Position numbers and translations under genes: made by a program
The notes under the pieces: generated by a model
Told to the model about the DNA's origin: nothing
The model's input: only the letters and a program-made list of their open reading frames with translations
Databases searched by the model: none
Shown here: positions 1 to 6,755 of the stretch, piece by piece
Position numbering within the stretch: position 1 is the stretch's first letter
Layout: each line of letters begins with the position of its first letter
Source: an uncultured Muribaculaceae bacterium
GTDB lineage: Bacteria > Bacteroidota > Bacteroidia > Bacteroidales > Muribaculaceae
NCBI GenBank assembly: GCA_910577585.1
Contig: CAJTNN010000046.1
Location: 1 to 11,829 of the forward strand
Reading direction: 5' to 3'
Length of the DNA stretch: 11,829 nucleotides

Positions 1-57
1 CATCTTGCCGATTATGAGATATTCAGGCCCTTCCTTAACTTAACGGCGTTGGGTGCG

Positions 58-645
58 TCAGTCGGGAGGCAGAGGCATGAGCCAGTCGGTGTCGTCGGCG
101 GCGGGGGTGATGCGGGGGCGGTCGGGACGCAGCGGGGGCATGAGGTTGATGGGCTGAGGGGGTGCGAAGGGACTCTCGCCATCTTCGCAGAGTTCGGAGG
201 TCTGGCTCTCGGGCGACTCATCGCGCGGGTCGGCATACTGCAGGCCGCCGCGATGCGACGACCATAGCTGGCGCTCGAGTTTCTCGATGCGGCGCTCATA
301 GTCGTCGCGCATCTGGCGCATACGCTCGCGCAGCGCCACCATCTTCTCGAGCTGCGCGGCCACACGCTCCATCTCTTCATGCGCCTCCTCCCAGGCGCGC
401 AGGCGCTCCTCCTGGTCGGTGTTGGCGGCACGCAGACGCTCTACCTCGCGCTCAAGTTCGCCGGATATGCGCTCAAGCTCCGACTGGCGCCCGCGGCTCT
501 CGTCGAGCGCGCCGGCCACGCGGGCCATCTCGCATGCAGCCACCTCGGCATCAGCCTCCATCTGCGCCATAGCGGCGCGCAGCGACTGCAGCTCTTCGGC
601 CGCGCGGCGCGGATGCAGCCACGCACCCCATGCGCTGTCAATCAT
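58..645 (-). CDS. Coiled-coil protein with proline-rich tail, coupled to the receiver/ATP-grasp gene
   Basis: This 195-residue protein belongs to no family I recognise. Residues about 15-128 are a nearly continuous charged heptad pattern rich in Glu, Arg, Leu and Ala with no helix breakers, so a long coiled coil is likely. Residues about 131-195 are disordered-looking and acidic, then proline-rich, ending in LMPLPPD. There is no signal peptide or membrane segment, so it is probably cytoplasmic. Its ATG overlaps the TGA of the upstream 1002-residue gene in an ATGA, which implies translational coupling and probably shared function. A scaffold or oligomerisation partner for the receiver/ATP-grasp protein is an inference from this context. 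The overlap decides the start. The N-terminus (MIDSAW) repeats a six-residue string near the C-terminus of the upstream protein. That the gene is real is fairly sure; its role is unknown. Confidence 0.8.
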   Translation of the reverse strand: MIDSAWGAWLHPRRAAEELQSLRAAMAQMEADAEVAACEMARVAGALDESRGRQSELERISGELEREVERLRAANTDQEERLRAWEEAHEEMERVAAQLEKMVALRERMRQMRDDYERRIEKLERQLWSSHRGGLQYADPRDESPESQTSELCEDGESPFAPPQPINLMPPLRPDRPRITPAADDTDWLMPLPPD

Positions 646-3600
646 TCAATCTCACCCTTTCGGGGCGCCACGACACCCGGTTTGACCACGATACCCTTCG
701 ATTTGCGACCGTTGATGGCTATCGATAATGGTTGGGCAAACTCCACAATGCGTATCGCATCACTCTCATACACAGCCGGAAGAGCATCGAGCCACGCTGA
801 GTCAATCATACCCTGGCCGCCGGGCTGGTCGATAGTGAAGTAGCCTACGCCGAAGGAGGTGAGGTTCTGGAAGAAGTGGGTGCCCTGCGAGGGTTCGATG
901 CGGTAGCCGGGAAGTGCCGACTCCACGATAAGGCGCGCACCGGCTATCTGGGGCCACTTGACGGGTATGCCAAGGGCAGCGTCTGACGAGCCCCAGCGCC
1001 CCGGACCGATGAGCACGTAGGGTTCGCCGCGCTCGGTCATCTCGCGGTTGATGCGCTCCACCTCGAGCGCCGTCTCGGGATTGCGGGCGGAGTCGAAGTT
1101 GGAGGGTTTGACATATACTATATGGCGCACGCCATCCATCAGGCCATGGCCGAGGGCTGTGTCGCTGCGCAGGATGAGGTCGGTGTCGGGCACATCGAGC
1201 AGCGAGTCGTCGAGCATCTCCTTCTTGTCGACTATGGGGCGTATCTGGAGCCAATAGAGTGTGCCCTTGCGCTGCGAGCGCATGGCATCGGGATTGATGT
1301 TGCCGGCAAACTCTATCTCTACGGGGCGCCCCATCTCATACTGGCCTGTCGTGAGCATGAAGTCGATGATATCGGCCAAGGGGAAGACTCCGTGGTTGAG
1401 CACATTGGCGAAGGTGACCACCTTGCGGCCGGGACCGAAGTCGGTGTCGCGCAGCAGGCGGTCGTTGACGTCGAAGGTGCTCACGAGATAGCGCAGCGCG
1501 CCGGTGCGGGCGGCGTCGTTGACGTTGATCTTGCGTATATTGAAACTGTCGTCGGTGGTGAAGTCGGCAGGCGCCGAGCCATCGGTGGGGAGGGCGTAGA
1601 GCTGGGTCTGCGTGTCGCGCAGGGCGAGCTGCAGCGTGGAGGTCTGCAGCACCTTCCCCGGATGCTTGGGCGAGAAGCGCAGGGCCATGCCGCCATCCAC
1701 GATATACTTGCCCAGACCCACTGCCACCTCGGCCACACCATCCTCGGCCACCTCATCATTGATGGGATAATAGTTGAGCGAGCGTCCTACGCCCGAGAAT
1801 CCGGGGTAATAGAGTCCGTCGTGGTTCTCCCCCACCACCTCCTGCAGGATGACGGCCATCTTCTCCTGGTCGATGACGTTGCTGGTTGCGTTCATATATG
1901 CCTTGGAGTCGGCGAAGAATACGGAGGCGTAGACACCCTTGACGGCGTCGCAGAGGAGCCGCAGCCGCTCTTCGGTGTCGGGCAGCGAGGGTATCATGTA
2001 GGTGGAGTAGATGCCGGCAAAGGGCTGATAGTGGGAGTCTTCGAGCAATGATGACGAGCGCACTGCCAACGGACGGTCGACAACCTCGAAGAGGGCGAGG
2101 AAGTTGTCGGTGAGTTCCTGCGGGAGCTCGGCGCGGAGGAAGGCCTGGAGTATCTCTTCGTCGGGGCGGTCGGAGAGGGCTATGGGGTAGAGATTGTTGG
2201 TCTCCATGAAGTCGTCGAAGATGTCGGTGCAGAGCACTACTGTGCGGGGGATGGTGATCTCCACCCCCTTGAAGTCTTCGCACTCGGGGTGGCGCTTGAT
2301 GATCTGGTCGATGAATGCCAGGCCACGCCCTTTGCCGCCGAGCGAGCCTTCGCCGATGCGGGCGAAGTTGCTGTAGCGGTCGAAGCGGTCGGCCTGGAAG
2401 ATGGCCACGACGCCGCGGTTCTTCATGCGGCGGTATTTGACGATGCATTCGAAGATGAGGCGGCGCACGCTCTCGGCCTGGTCCATCGAGGTGAAGCGGT
2501 AGCTGCGTATGGCCTCGGCTATGGGGAAGAGGGCGCGTGAGTAGAACCACCGGCTGATCTCATTCGAGGCGCAGAGTTCATAGAGCTCCTCGTCGGGGAT
2601 GTCGAACACGAATTTCTGCATCTCCTTGAGGTTGGAGATGCGCAGCAGCTCATGCCCTTCGTGCAGGTCGCGCACGATGAAGTCGCCGAAGCCGAAGTAG
2701 CGGGTGACGGCGTGGCGAAGGTCCTGGGGGAGGGTCTTGGAGTTCTTGTCGAGAAAGACGAGTCCCTCTTCGTGGGCCAGGGCGGCGTTGTCGCTCTCCT
2801 GGCTCTCGAGGATGACGGGCATGTAGGGGTCGCGCGAGTGCACGTAGCGGGCGAATTCGAATCCGGCCTGCGGGTCCTTGACCCCGCCGCGCGGATAGCG
2901 GACATCGCTGATGATGCCGAGCATGTTGGAGCCGTAGCGGTCAAAGAGCTCGCGGGCCTCGTCGTAGTCGCGGGCGAGCAGCACCTTCGGACGCCCGCGC
3001 ATGCGCAGCATCTGCTCATGGGCGTTGAGGGCCTCTTTCGAGAATTTCATGCTCTGCTTGAGCAGGAATTTGTAGAGGGTGGGCAGGATGGATGAGTAGA
3101 AGCGTATGGAGTCTTCGACAAGGAGTATGGTCTGCACGCCGACGCCGGTGATGTCGGCATCGGCGTTCATGCGGTCTTCGATGAGCTTGATGATGGCGAG
3201 GATGAGGTCGACGTTGCCAAGCCATGAGAATACGTAGTCTACGCCGCGCAGGTCTTCGTCGGCGATGCGGCGGCGCACCTCTTTCGAGAATGGGGTGAGC
3301 ACCACGAAGGGGATGTCGGGATAAAGGGCGTCAAACTGCCGGGCCTCGCGGAAGGTCTCGCTGATGTCGACACCGGGCATGGCGATGATGAGGTCGAAGT
3401 TCTGGGTCTCGAGCATGGCGCGGGCCTCGGCGTAGGTGGCTACCTTGGTGAAGCGCGGGGGCGACGAGAGGTTGAGCCCCACATACTCGAAGTATACCTG
3501 CTCATCCACGCGTCCGTCCTCCTCCATCATGAAGGCATCGTAGGGGGTGGCTATGAGGAGCACATTGAATATGCGGCGCTGCATGAGATTCTGAAAGGCT

Positions 3601-3650
3601 GTGTCTTTCAGAAAGAGGCGGCTGAGTAGATTGTCGTCGACGTTCTGCAT
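642..3650 (-). CDS. Dual receiver-like / PPDK N-terminal ATP-grasp fusion protein (PEP/pyruvate-binding domain protein)
   Basis: This 1002-residue cytoplasmic protein starts with two receiver-like domains. The first (about 27-160) is degenerate: VLLIATP replaces the acidic pair and no phospho-Asp or final Lys is evident. The second (about 172-320) has LVED (177-180), ISDV with D249, and LDKN with K302, so it looks phosphorylatable. After a helical linker comes a PEP synthase/PPDK N-terminal ATP-grasp domain. Its marks are SLGGKGRG (436-443), AVRSSSLLED (529-538), FAGIYST (544-550), VEIEF (777-781) and LYWLQIRPI (798-806). Residues 810-1002 are a C-terminal region with GPGRWGSSD (882-890) that I cannot assign. 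The TSHAA-type phosphohistidine domain and the PEP/pyruvate barrel of genuine PEP synthase are absent, so a plain PEP synthase annotation would be misleading. An ATP-dependent phosphotransfer under phosphorelay control is plausible but inferred. The downstream coiled-coil gene is ATGA-coupled. The start codon lies at one end of a 15-bp tandem repeat. Confidence 0.9.
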   Translation of the reverse strand: MQNVDDNLLSRLFLKDTAFQNLMQRRIFNVLLIATPYDAFMMEEDGRVDEQVYFEYVGLNLSSPPRFTKVATYAEARAMLETQNFDLIIAMPGVDISETFREARQFDALYPDIPFVVLTPFSKEVRRRIADEDLRGVDYVFSWLGNVDLILAIIKLIEDRMNADADITGVGVQTILLVEDSIRFYSSILPTLYKFLLKQSMKFSKEALNAHEQMLRMRGRPKVLLARDYDEARELFDRYGSNMLGIISDVRYPRGGVKDPQAGFEFARYVHSRDPYMPVILESQESDNAALAHEEGLVFLDKNSKTLPQDLRHAVTRYFGFGDFIVRDLHEGHELLRISNLKEMQKFVFDIPDEELYELCASNEISRWFYSRALFPIAEAIRSYRFTSMDQAESVRRLIFECIVKYRRMKNRGVVAIFQADRFDRYSNFARIGEGSLGGKGRGLAFIDQIIKRHPECEDFKGVEITIPRTVVLCTDIFDDFMETNNLYPIALSDRPDEEILQAFLRAELPQELTDNFLALFEVVDRPLAVRSSSLLEDSHYQPFAGIYSTYMIPSLPDTEERLRLLCDAVKGVYASVFFADSKAYMNATSNVIDQEKMAVILQEVVGENHDGLYYPGFSGVGRSLNYYPINDEVAEDGVAEVAVGLGKYIVDGGMALRFSPKHPGKVLQTSTLQLALRDTQTQLYALPTDGSAPADFTTDDSFNIRKINVNDAARTGALRYLVSTFDVNDRLLRDTDFGPGRKVVTFANVLNHGVFPLADIIDFMLTTGQYEMGRPVEIEFAGNINPDAMRSQRKGTLYWLQIRPIVDKKEMLDDSLLDVPDTDLILRSDTALGHGLMDGVRHIVYVKPSNFDSARNPETALEVERINREMTERGEPYVLIGPGRWGSSDAALGIPVKWPQIAGARLIVESALPGYRIEPSQGTHFFQNLTSFGVGYFTIDQPGGQGMIDSAWLDALPAVYESDAIRIVEFAQPLSIAINGRKSKGIVVKPGVVAPRKGEIE

Positions 3651-3678
3651 GGCTTGCGATTAAATGGCTTGTGATTAA
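3649..3678. repeat. 15-bp tandem duplication at a start codon
   Basis: Two adjacent 15-bp copies (3649-3663 and 3664-3678) read atggcttgcgattaa and atggcttgtgattaa, with one mismatch. On the minus strand the copy nearer the gene supplies the first two bases of the start codon (AT, followed by G at 3648). The distal copy is followed by T, so it makes no second ATG. Confidence 0.9.
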
Positions 3679-3719
3679 AGTGTAGGATAGTGTGAAGGGG
3701 TGAGGAGGATAAAGCGAGC

Positions 3720-3775
3720 CACCCGGACCCGGGCGGGCGCATCCTTGGGGGATGCACCGCCGCCGGATCCGGGTG
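3720..3775 (-). repeat. Long GC-rich inverted repeat (possible terminator or REP-like element)
   Basis: The outer arms 3720-3732 and 3763-3775 form 13 pairs in the minus-strand RNA, one of them a G.U. An inner stem pairs 3739-3744 with 3750-3755 around a 5-nt loop, and a few partly paired bases join the two stems. It lies about 55 nt past the stop of the HemD-like gene in the 179-bp gap before the receiver/ATP-grasp gene. No good U-tract follows (only GCTTTATCC), so a classical intrinsic terminator is not proved. An mRNA 3'-end stabiliser or a dispersed palindromic repeat is equally possible. Confidence 0.55.
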
Positions 3776-3829
3776 CGTCAGTATCTTCAGGGGGCCGGGG
3801 CTGAGTGAGCGCCGGCGCGTAGGGGCGGA

Positions 3830-4597
3830 TTATTTGCCGGGTTCACCGTTGATCTTGGTGAGGAAGGCGTCGAGGGCGGCGGTCATCGAGGGATATTCGG
3901 GCGTGGGGGCCGAATAGTCGAGGCGCAGACCGGCGTCGGTGACGGCTTTGGCCGCGGGGAGTCCGTAGGTGCCGATATACATCATCGGGTCATCCTGGTT
4001 GAAGTCGGGGAAGTTCTTCTTGAGCGAGTCGATACCGGCGGGGCTGAAGAAGAGCAGCAGGTCGAAGTCGAAGGGCTCGTCGGGACCGAAGTCGTTGCTG
4101 ACGGTGCGGTACATCACCACTTTGTCGTAGTTGATGCCTATCTTGTCGAGCTCGGGTGTGGCCGAGTCGTGGACGTCGCTGACAGGGAAGATGAAGCGCT
4201 CACCCTTGTTCTTGGTGATGGCGGCGAGCAGATGGGGGTCGTTGAGCTTGCCGGTGGTGGAGAAGAATATCTTGCGCTTGCGGTATACGATATACTTCTG
4301 GAGGTAGAGGGCGATGCTCTCTGAGGTGCAGAAGTATTTGGTGGTGTCGGGCACACTTACGCGCATCTCCTCGCAGAGACGGAAGTAATTGTCGACGGCA
4401 TGACGGCTCGAGAGGATGACGGCCGTGTAGTCGGCCAGATTCACCTTCTGATGGCGAAAATCCTTCACGTTCAGCCCCTCGACCTTGATAAACGGACGGA
4501 ATACCACCTCCACGCCATGGCGCTCGGCAATGTCGTAGTAAGGTGATTTGGGTGTGGCCGGCTTGGGCTGCGATACCAATATTTTCTTGATGCTCAT
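3830..4597 (-). CDS. hemD: Uroporphyrinogen-III synthase family protein (HemD-like)
   Basis: This 255-residue soluble protein matches the length and layout of the HemD family, which cyclises hydroxymethylbilane to uroporphyrinogen III in the tetrapyrrole pathway. Visible family features are an N-terminal strand with KKILVSQPKP (4-13), ILSSRHAVDNYF (61-72) as the equivalent of the T/S-S-x-NAV region, LLFFSPAGIDSL (181-192), and a late IGTYGLPAAKAV (208-219) matching the usual IG..TA.A. segment. Conservation in HemD proteins is low, so this is a fold-level assignment. The gene follows the DUF4271 gene, a frequent Bacteroidota neighbour. The ATG at 4597 has a strongly AT-rich leader, as expected in this phylum. 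No other tetrapyrrole gene is in the window, and many gut Bacteroidales lack the early heme steps, so the physiological substrate is less certain than the fold. Confidence 0.85.
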   Translation of the reverse strand: MSIKKILVSQPKPATPKSPYYDIAERHGVEVVFRPFIKVEGLNVKDFRHQKVNLADYTAVILSSRHAVDNYFRLCEEMRVSVPDTTKYFCTSESIALYLQKYIVYRKRKIFFSTTGKLNDPHLLAAITKNKGERFIFPVSDVHDSATPELDKIGINYDKVVMYRTVSNDFGPDEPFDFDLLLFFSPAGIDSLKKNFPDFNQDDPMMYIGTYGLPAAKAVTDAGLRLDYSAPTPEYPSMTAALDAFLTKINGEPGK

Positions 4598-4746
4598 TTC
4601 CTGAAAATATTATGAGTATACTATTATTGTTTAGATGTCGGGGCGCAGGGCGCGTCGGGTGAGTCCCCGCTTGCTGGCCGGGGGGCCGATGGCTCTGTCC
4701 CTGTCGTGTACCCCGGGTCAGTGTCTTTAATTAAATAACACTCTTG

Positions 4747-5619
4747 TCAGAGGAAAGTTGCGCAACTGATGAAGGTGGCGTAAAAGAGTATTATGAGGGG
4801 TACGATTTCCAAACTGCAAAGATAGTACAAAAAAAGCACCCATGAGGTAATTTCGCGGAAGAAAATCCGGAATCCCTTCCAAATAAAGACCAATTTGGCG
4901 AGAATGAAGCCTCCGAGGGCCACCCACAGCAGGGCTGAGGTGCCTGCGGGATAGCAGATGGCGAGCAGGGCGAGGGGGAAGAGGATGAGGGTGGAGAGGC
5001 CGGTGACGGCGGTGTAGCCTCCGACCCACATGCGGGTGTGCAGGGTGTCGCTGAAGACGTTCCCTACGATGGTGTAGGCGCAGGTCATGATGAGCTGCCA
5101 CAGGGCTGCGACGCAGATGCATATCACCATGCCGAGTGGCTGCCGACCCTCGGCCACGGGGCTGAGGAAGCTCCAGGCGATATCGGCGCGGTCAGCGAGA
5201 TAGCGGTAGAGCGAGAAGAGGAGTATCCCGGCTGAGATACACCAGAGGATGTTGAGGATGAAGATGAATGATTTCTCGCGGACTGTCTCGTCGAAGACAT
5301 TGCCGCGTTCTCTGACCTCGAAGGCGGCCTTGAACATGGCGCCGAGGTATTTTGAGTTGCTGCGGAAGCGCAGGGCGACGATTACGAAGAGGAGCAGCAG
5401 GGCGCTGAGTATCCAGGATGTGCCGGTGGTGGTGAAGTATGAGCCTCCGTCGGGGCGCAGCAGGGGCTCGTCGTGGGCCGGGGCCTCGAGCATGATGAAG
5501 CGCACAGTGTCGTGGACGACGCTGTCGGCCACTGCGAGACTGTCAGAGGCTGCAGGCTCGGGATCGGTCACAACGCCGGCCGGGGCTGTGGCGGCTATGG
5601 TGTCGGTTATTTGAGCCAT
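4747..5619 (-). CDS. DUF4271 domain-containing integral membrane protein
   Basis: This 290-residue inner-membrane protein has a polar Ala/Asp-rich N-terminal segment (1-60). About six predicted membrane helices follow, near 66-84, 117-138, 160-183, 202-222, 226-246 and 259-279. The C-terminal block FFREITSWVLFLYYLCSLEI (253-272), which runs on through VPLI, is characteristic of the Bacteroidota family DUF4271, whose function is unknown. The gene overlaps the upstream epimerase by 13 nt, so the two are probably co-translated, and it precedes the HemD-like gene. This DUF4271-HemD adjacency recurs in Bacteroidota, which supports the assignment but does not reveal a function. The family name is fairly sure; a biochemical role cannot be given. 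After it, 149 bp without a gene lead to the HemD-like gene. I see no convincing terminator there, only weak GC-rich partial palindromes followed by an AT-rich leader. Confidence 0.88.
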   Translation of the reverse strand: MAQITDTIAATAPAGVVTDPEPAASDSLAVADSVVHDTVRFIMLEAPAHDEPLLRPDGGSYFTTTGTSWILSALLLLFVIVALRFRSNSKYLGAMFKAAFEVRERGNVFDETVREKSFIFILNILWCISAGILLFSLYRYLADRADIAWSFLSPVAEGRQPLGMVICICVAALWQLIMTCAYTIVGNVFSDTLHTRMWVGGYTAVTGLSTLILFPLALLAICYPAGTSALLWVALGGFILAKLVFIWKGFRIFFREITSWVLFLYYLCSLEIVPLIILFYATFISCATFL

Positions 5620-6626
5620 CCCTCCTGCTTATACCATTCTACACTGCGGCGGATACCCTCGGCGAGGTCTACCTTGGGGGTGAAGCCGAAGTGGCGCCGC
5701 GCTTTGTCGATGCTCACATTCCAGTTGCGCTGGGCGAGGATGTTGTATTTGTCGGTGTTGAGGGTGGAGGGTTTCCCTTTGGCGGCACCTATCTTCTCGG
5801 CTATGGCGCAGACGGCGCGCAGGCCGATGAGTGGCACCCGCACCGGAATCACCAGGCGCTTCCCGACGGCGCGGGCGGCGAGGGTACGGAATTCGGCCTG
5901 GGTGTAGGCTGCTGGATGGGCTACGTTGTAGGTCTCGCCGACGGGGGCGGCGGCGAGGGCGTCGTAGATGGCTTCGGCCAGATCGGTGATGTAGAGGAAG
6001 GTGAGCTGCTGGCGGCGGAAACCTACCGAGAAGTCAAACCCCTTGCCGATTGATTCAAACATCAGGAAGTAGTCGTGGTCGCGCGGGCCGTAGAGGCCTG
6101 TGGCGCGGAAGATGATGAAGGGTATCCCCGACATCTGAAGCAGCATCTCGGCCTTGAGCTTGGAGGTGCCGTAGCGGGTGTTTGGCTGGGCGGGCATCGT
6201 CTCGCTGAAGGGGGTGTAGCTCCCCTTCGGGCCGGGGCCCATGGCTGAGAGTGAGGAGATGTAGAGGAGGCGCGAGGGTATGAGGTCGCTGCGGCGCAGG
6301 GCGTCGAGGAAGTATTGCAGGTAGTCGCAGTTGATGCGCGAGAAGTCGGCGAAGCGGAGGCATTTGGTGGCTCCGAGGTTGTAGACTATCCAGTCCCAGC
6401 CGCCGTCGGGGGCGGCTGCGCTGAGTGAGTCGGCGAGCGACTGGCGGGGGTCGTCGGCGTCGAAGTCGAATTCCACGAAGTTGATGCGGGGGTCGGTGAG
6501 ATATTTGCGCGAGGTGGAGGCGCGCACACCGGCCCAGACATCGTAGCCACGGCGAAGAGCCTCGTCGACGATGAATCCGCCGGCAAATCCGCCGGCGCCT
6601 ACGACCAATACTTTTTTCTTTTCCAT
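5607..6626 (-). CDS. NAD(P)-dependent epimerase/dehydratase, extended SDR family
   Basis: This 339-residue soluble protein has the full extended-SDR layout. The Rossmann motif GxxGxxG is at G10, G13 and G16 within VLVVGAGGFAGG. ISSLSAMGP (123-131) carries the catalytic serine strand, and YGTSK supplies Y152 and K156. FRATGLYGPRDHD (173-185) is typical of nucleotide-sugar epimerases and 3-beta-HSD-like enzymes, and LTFLYITDLAEAI (208-220) matches the usual substrate-binding region. The substrate cannot be told. A longer frame runs upstream to 6731, but I chose the ATG at 6626. It puts the Gly-rich motif at the normal distance from the N-terminus and has an AT-rich leader (GAAAAATATCTCTCA). The extra 35 residues look like intergenic translation. 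The gene overlaps DUF4271 by 13 nt. The upstream gap to the deacetylase gene is 126 bp and holds a tandem repeat and a small palindrome. Confidence 0.9.
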   Translation of the reverse strand: MEKKKVLVVGAGGFAGGFIVDEALRRGYDVWAGVRASTSRKYLTDPRINFVEFDFDADDPRQSLADSLSAAAPDGGWDWIVYNLGATKCLRFADFSRINCDYLQYFLDALRRSDLIPSRLLYISSLSAMGPGPKGSYTPFSETMPAQPNTRYGTSKLKAEMLLQMSGIPFIIFRATGLYGPRDHDYFLMFESIGKGFDFSVGFRRQQLTFLYITDLAEAIYDALAAAPVGETYNVAHPAAYTQAEFRTLAARAVGKRLVIPVRVPLIGLRAVCAIAEKIGAAKGKPSTLNTDKYNILAQRNWNVSIDKARRHFGFTPKVDLAEGIRRSVEWYKQEGWLK

Positions 6627-6677
6627 TGAGAGATATTTTTCGTGGGCCCTCACCCCGGCTGGCGGAGCTGCGGCTTG

Positions 6678-6694
6678 GAAGTTGTATGAACTTC
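6678..6694. promoter_or_regulatory. Small perfect inverted repeat upstream of the epimerase gene
   Basis: GAAGTT-GTATG-AACTTC is a 6-5-6 perfect inverted repeat about 52 bp upstream of the chosen epimerase start. No U-tract follows on the minus strand, so it is not a standard terminator. It could be an operator half-site pair or chance. Confidence 0.25.
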
Positions 6695-6721
6695 TTGGAG
6701 TATGTGGGATTCCACCACTCT

Positions 6722-6755
6722 CTTCCGACACACTCTTACTTCCGACACACTCTTA
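6722..6755. repeat. 17-bp perfect tandem duplication across the deacetylase stop codon
   Basis: The 17-mer cttccgacacactctta occurs twice with no spacer (6722-6738 and 6739-6755). On the minus strand each copy begins with TAA, and the first copy read is the real stop codon of the deacetylase gene. The event therefore duplicated the stop codon and the 14 bases after it. Confidence 0.95.

Noticed and set aside
1..57. A possible start codon (cat at 1-3, minus strand) of a further downstream gene
   Set aside because: Only the ATG would be inside the window, so nothing can be translated to support it. The rest of 1-57 shows no terminator or other signal.
12..431. A 139-codon minus-strand frame overlapping the coiled-coil gene
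   Set aside because: Its product is Arg/Pro/Ser-rich low-complexity sequence, typical of a shifted reading of a GC-rich gene, and the other frame gives a regular coiled coil with an ATGA start.
1122..2051. A 309-codon open frame on the plus strand
   Set aside because: It lies wholly inside and antisense to the fusion gene, whose protein has clear domains. The frame is open because of high GC and codon bias.
51..3782. The 12-mer gggtgcgtcagt at 51-62 and 3771-3782
   Set aside because: The two sites share no longer similarity or common setting, so chance is the simplest explanation.
4598..4746. A terminator or riboswitch between DUF4271 and the HemD-like gene
   Set aside because: Only short GC-rich partial palindromes (4-5 bp) are visible and none is followed by a U-tract. 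No known riboswitch core was recognised.
6627..6731. A 35-residue upstream extension of the epimerase
   Set aside because: It would place the Rossmann motif unusually far from the N-terminus and translate through a palindrome and GC-rich intergenic DNA; the ATG at 6626 has the expected AT-rich leader.
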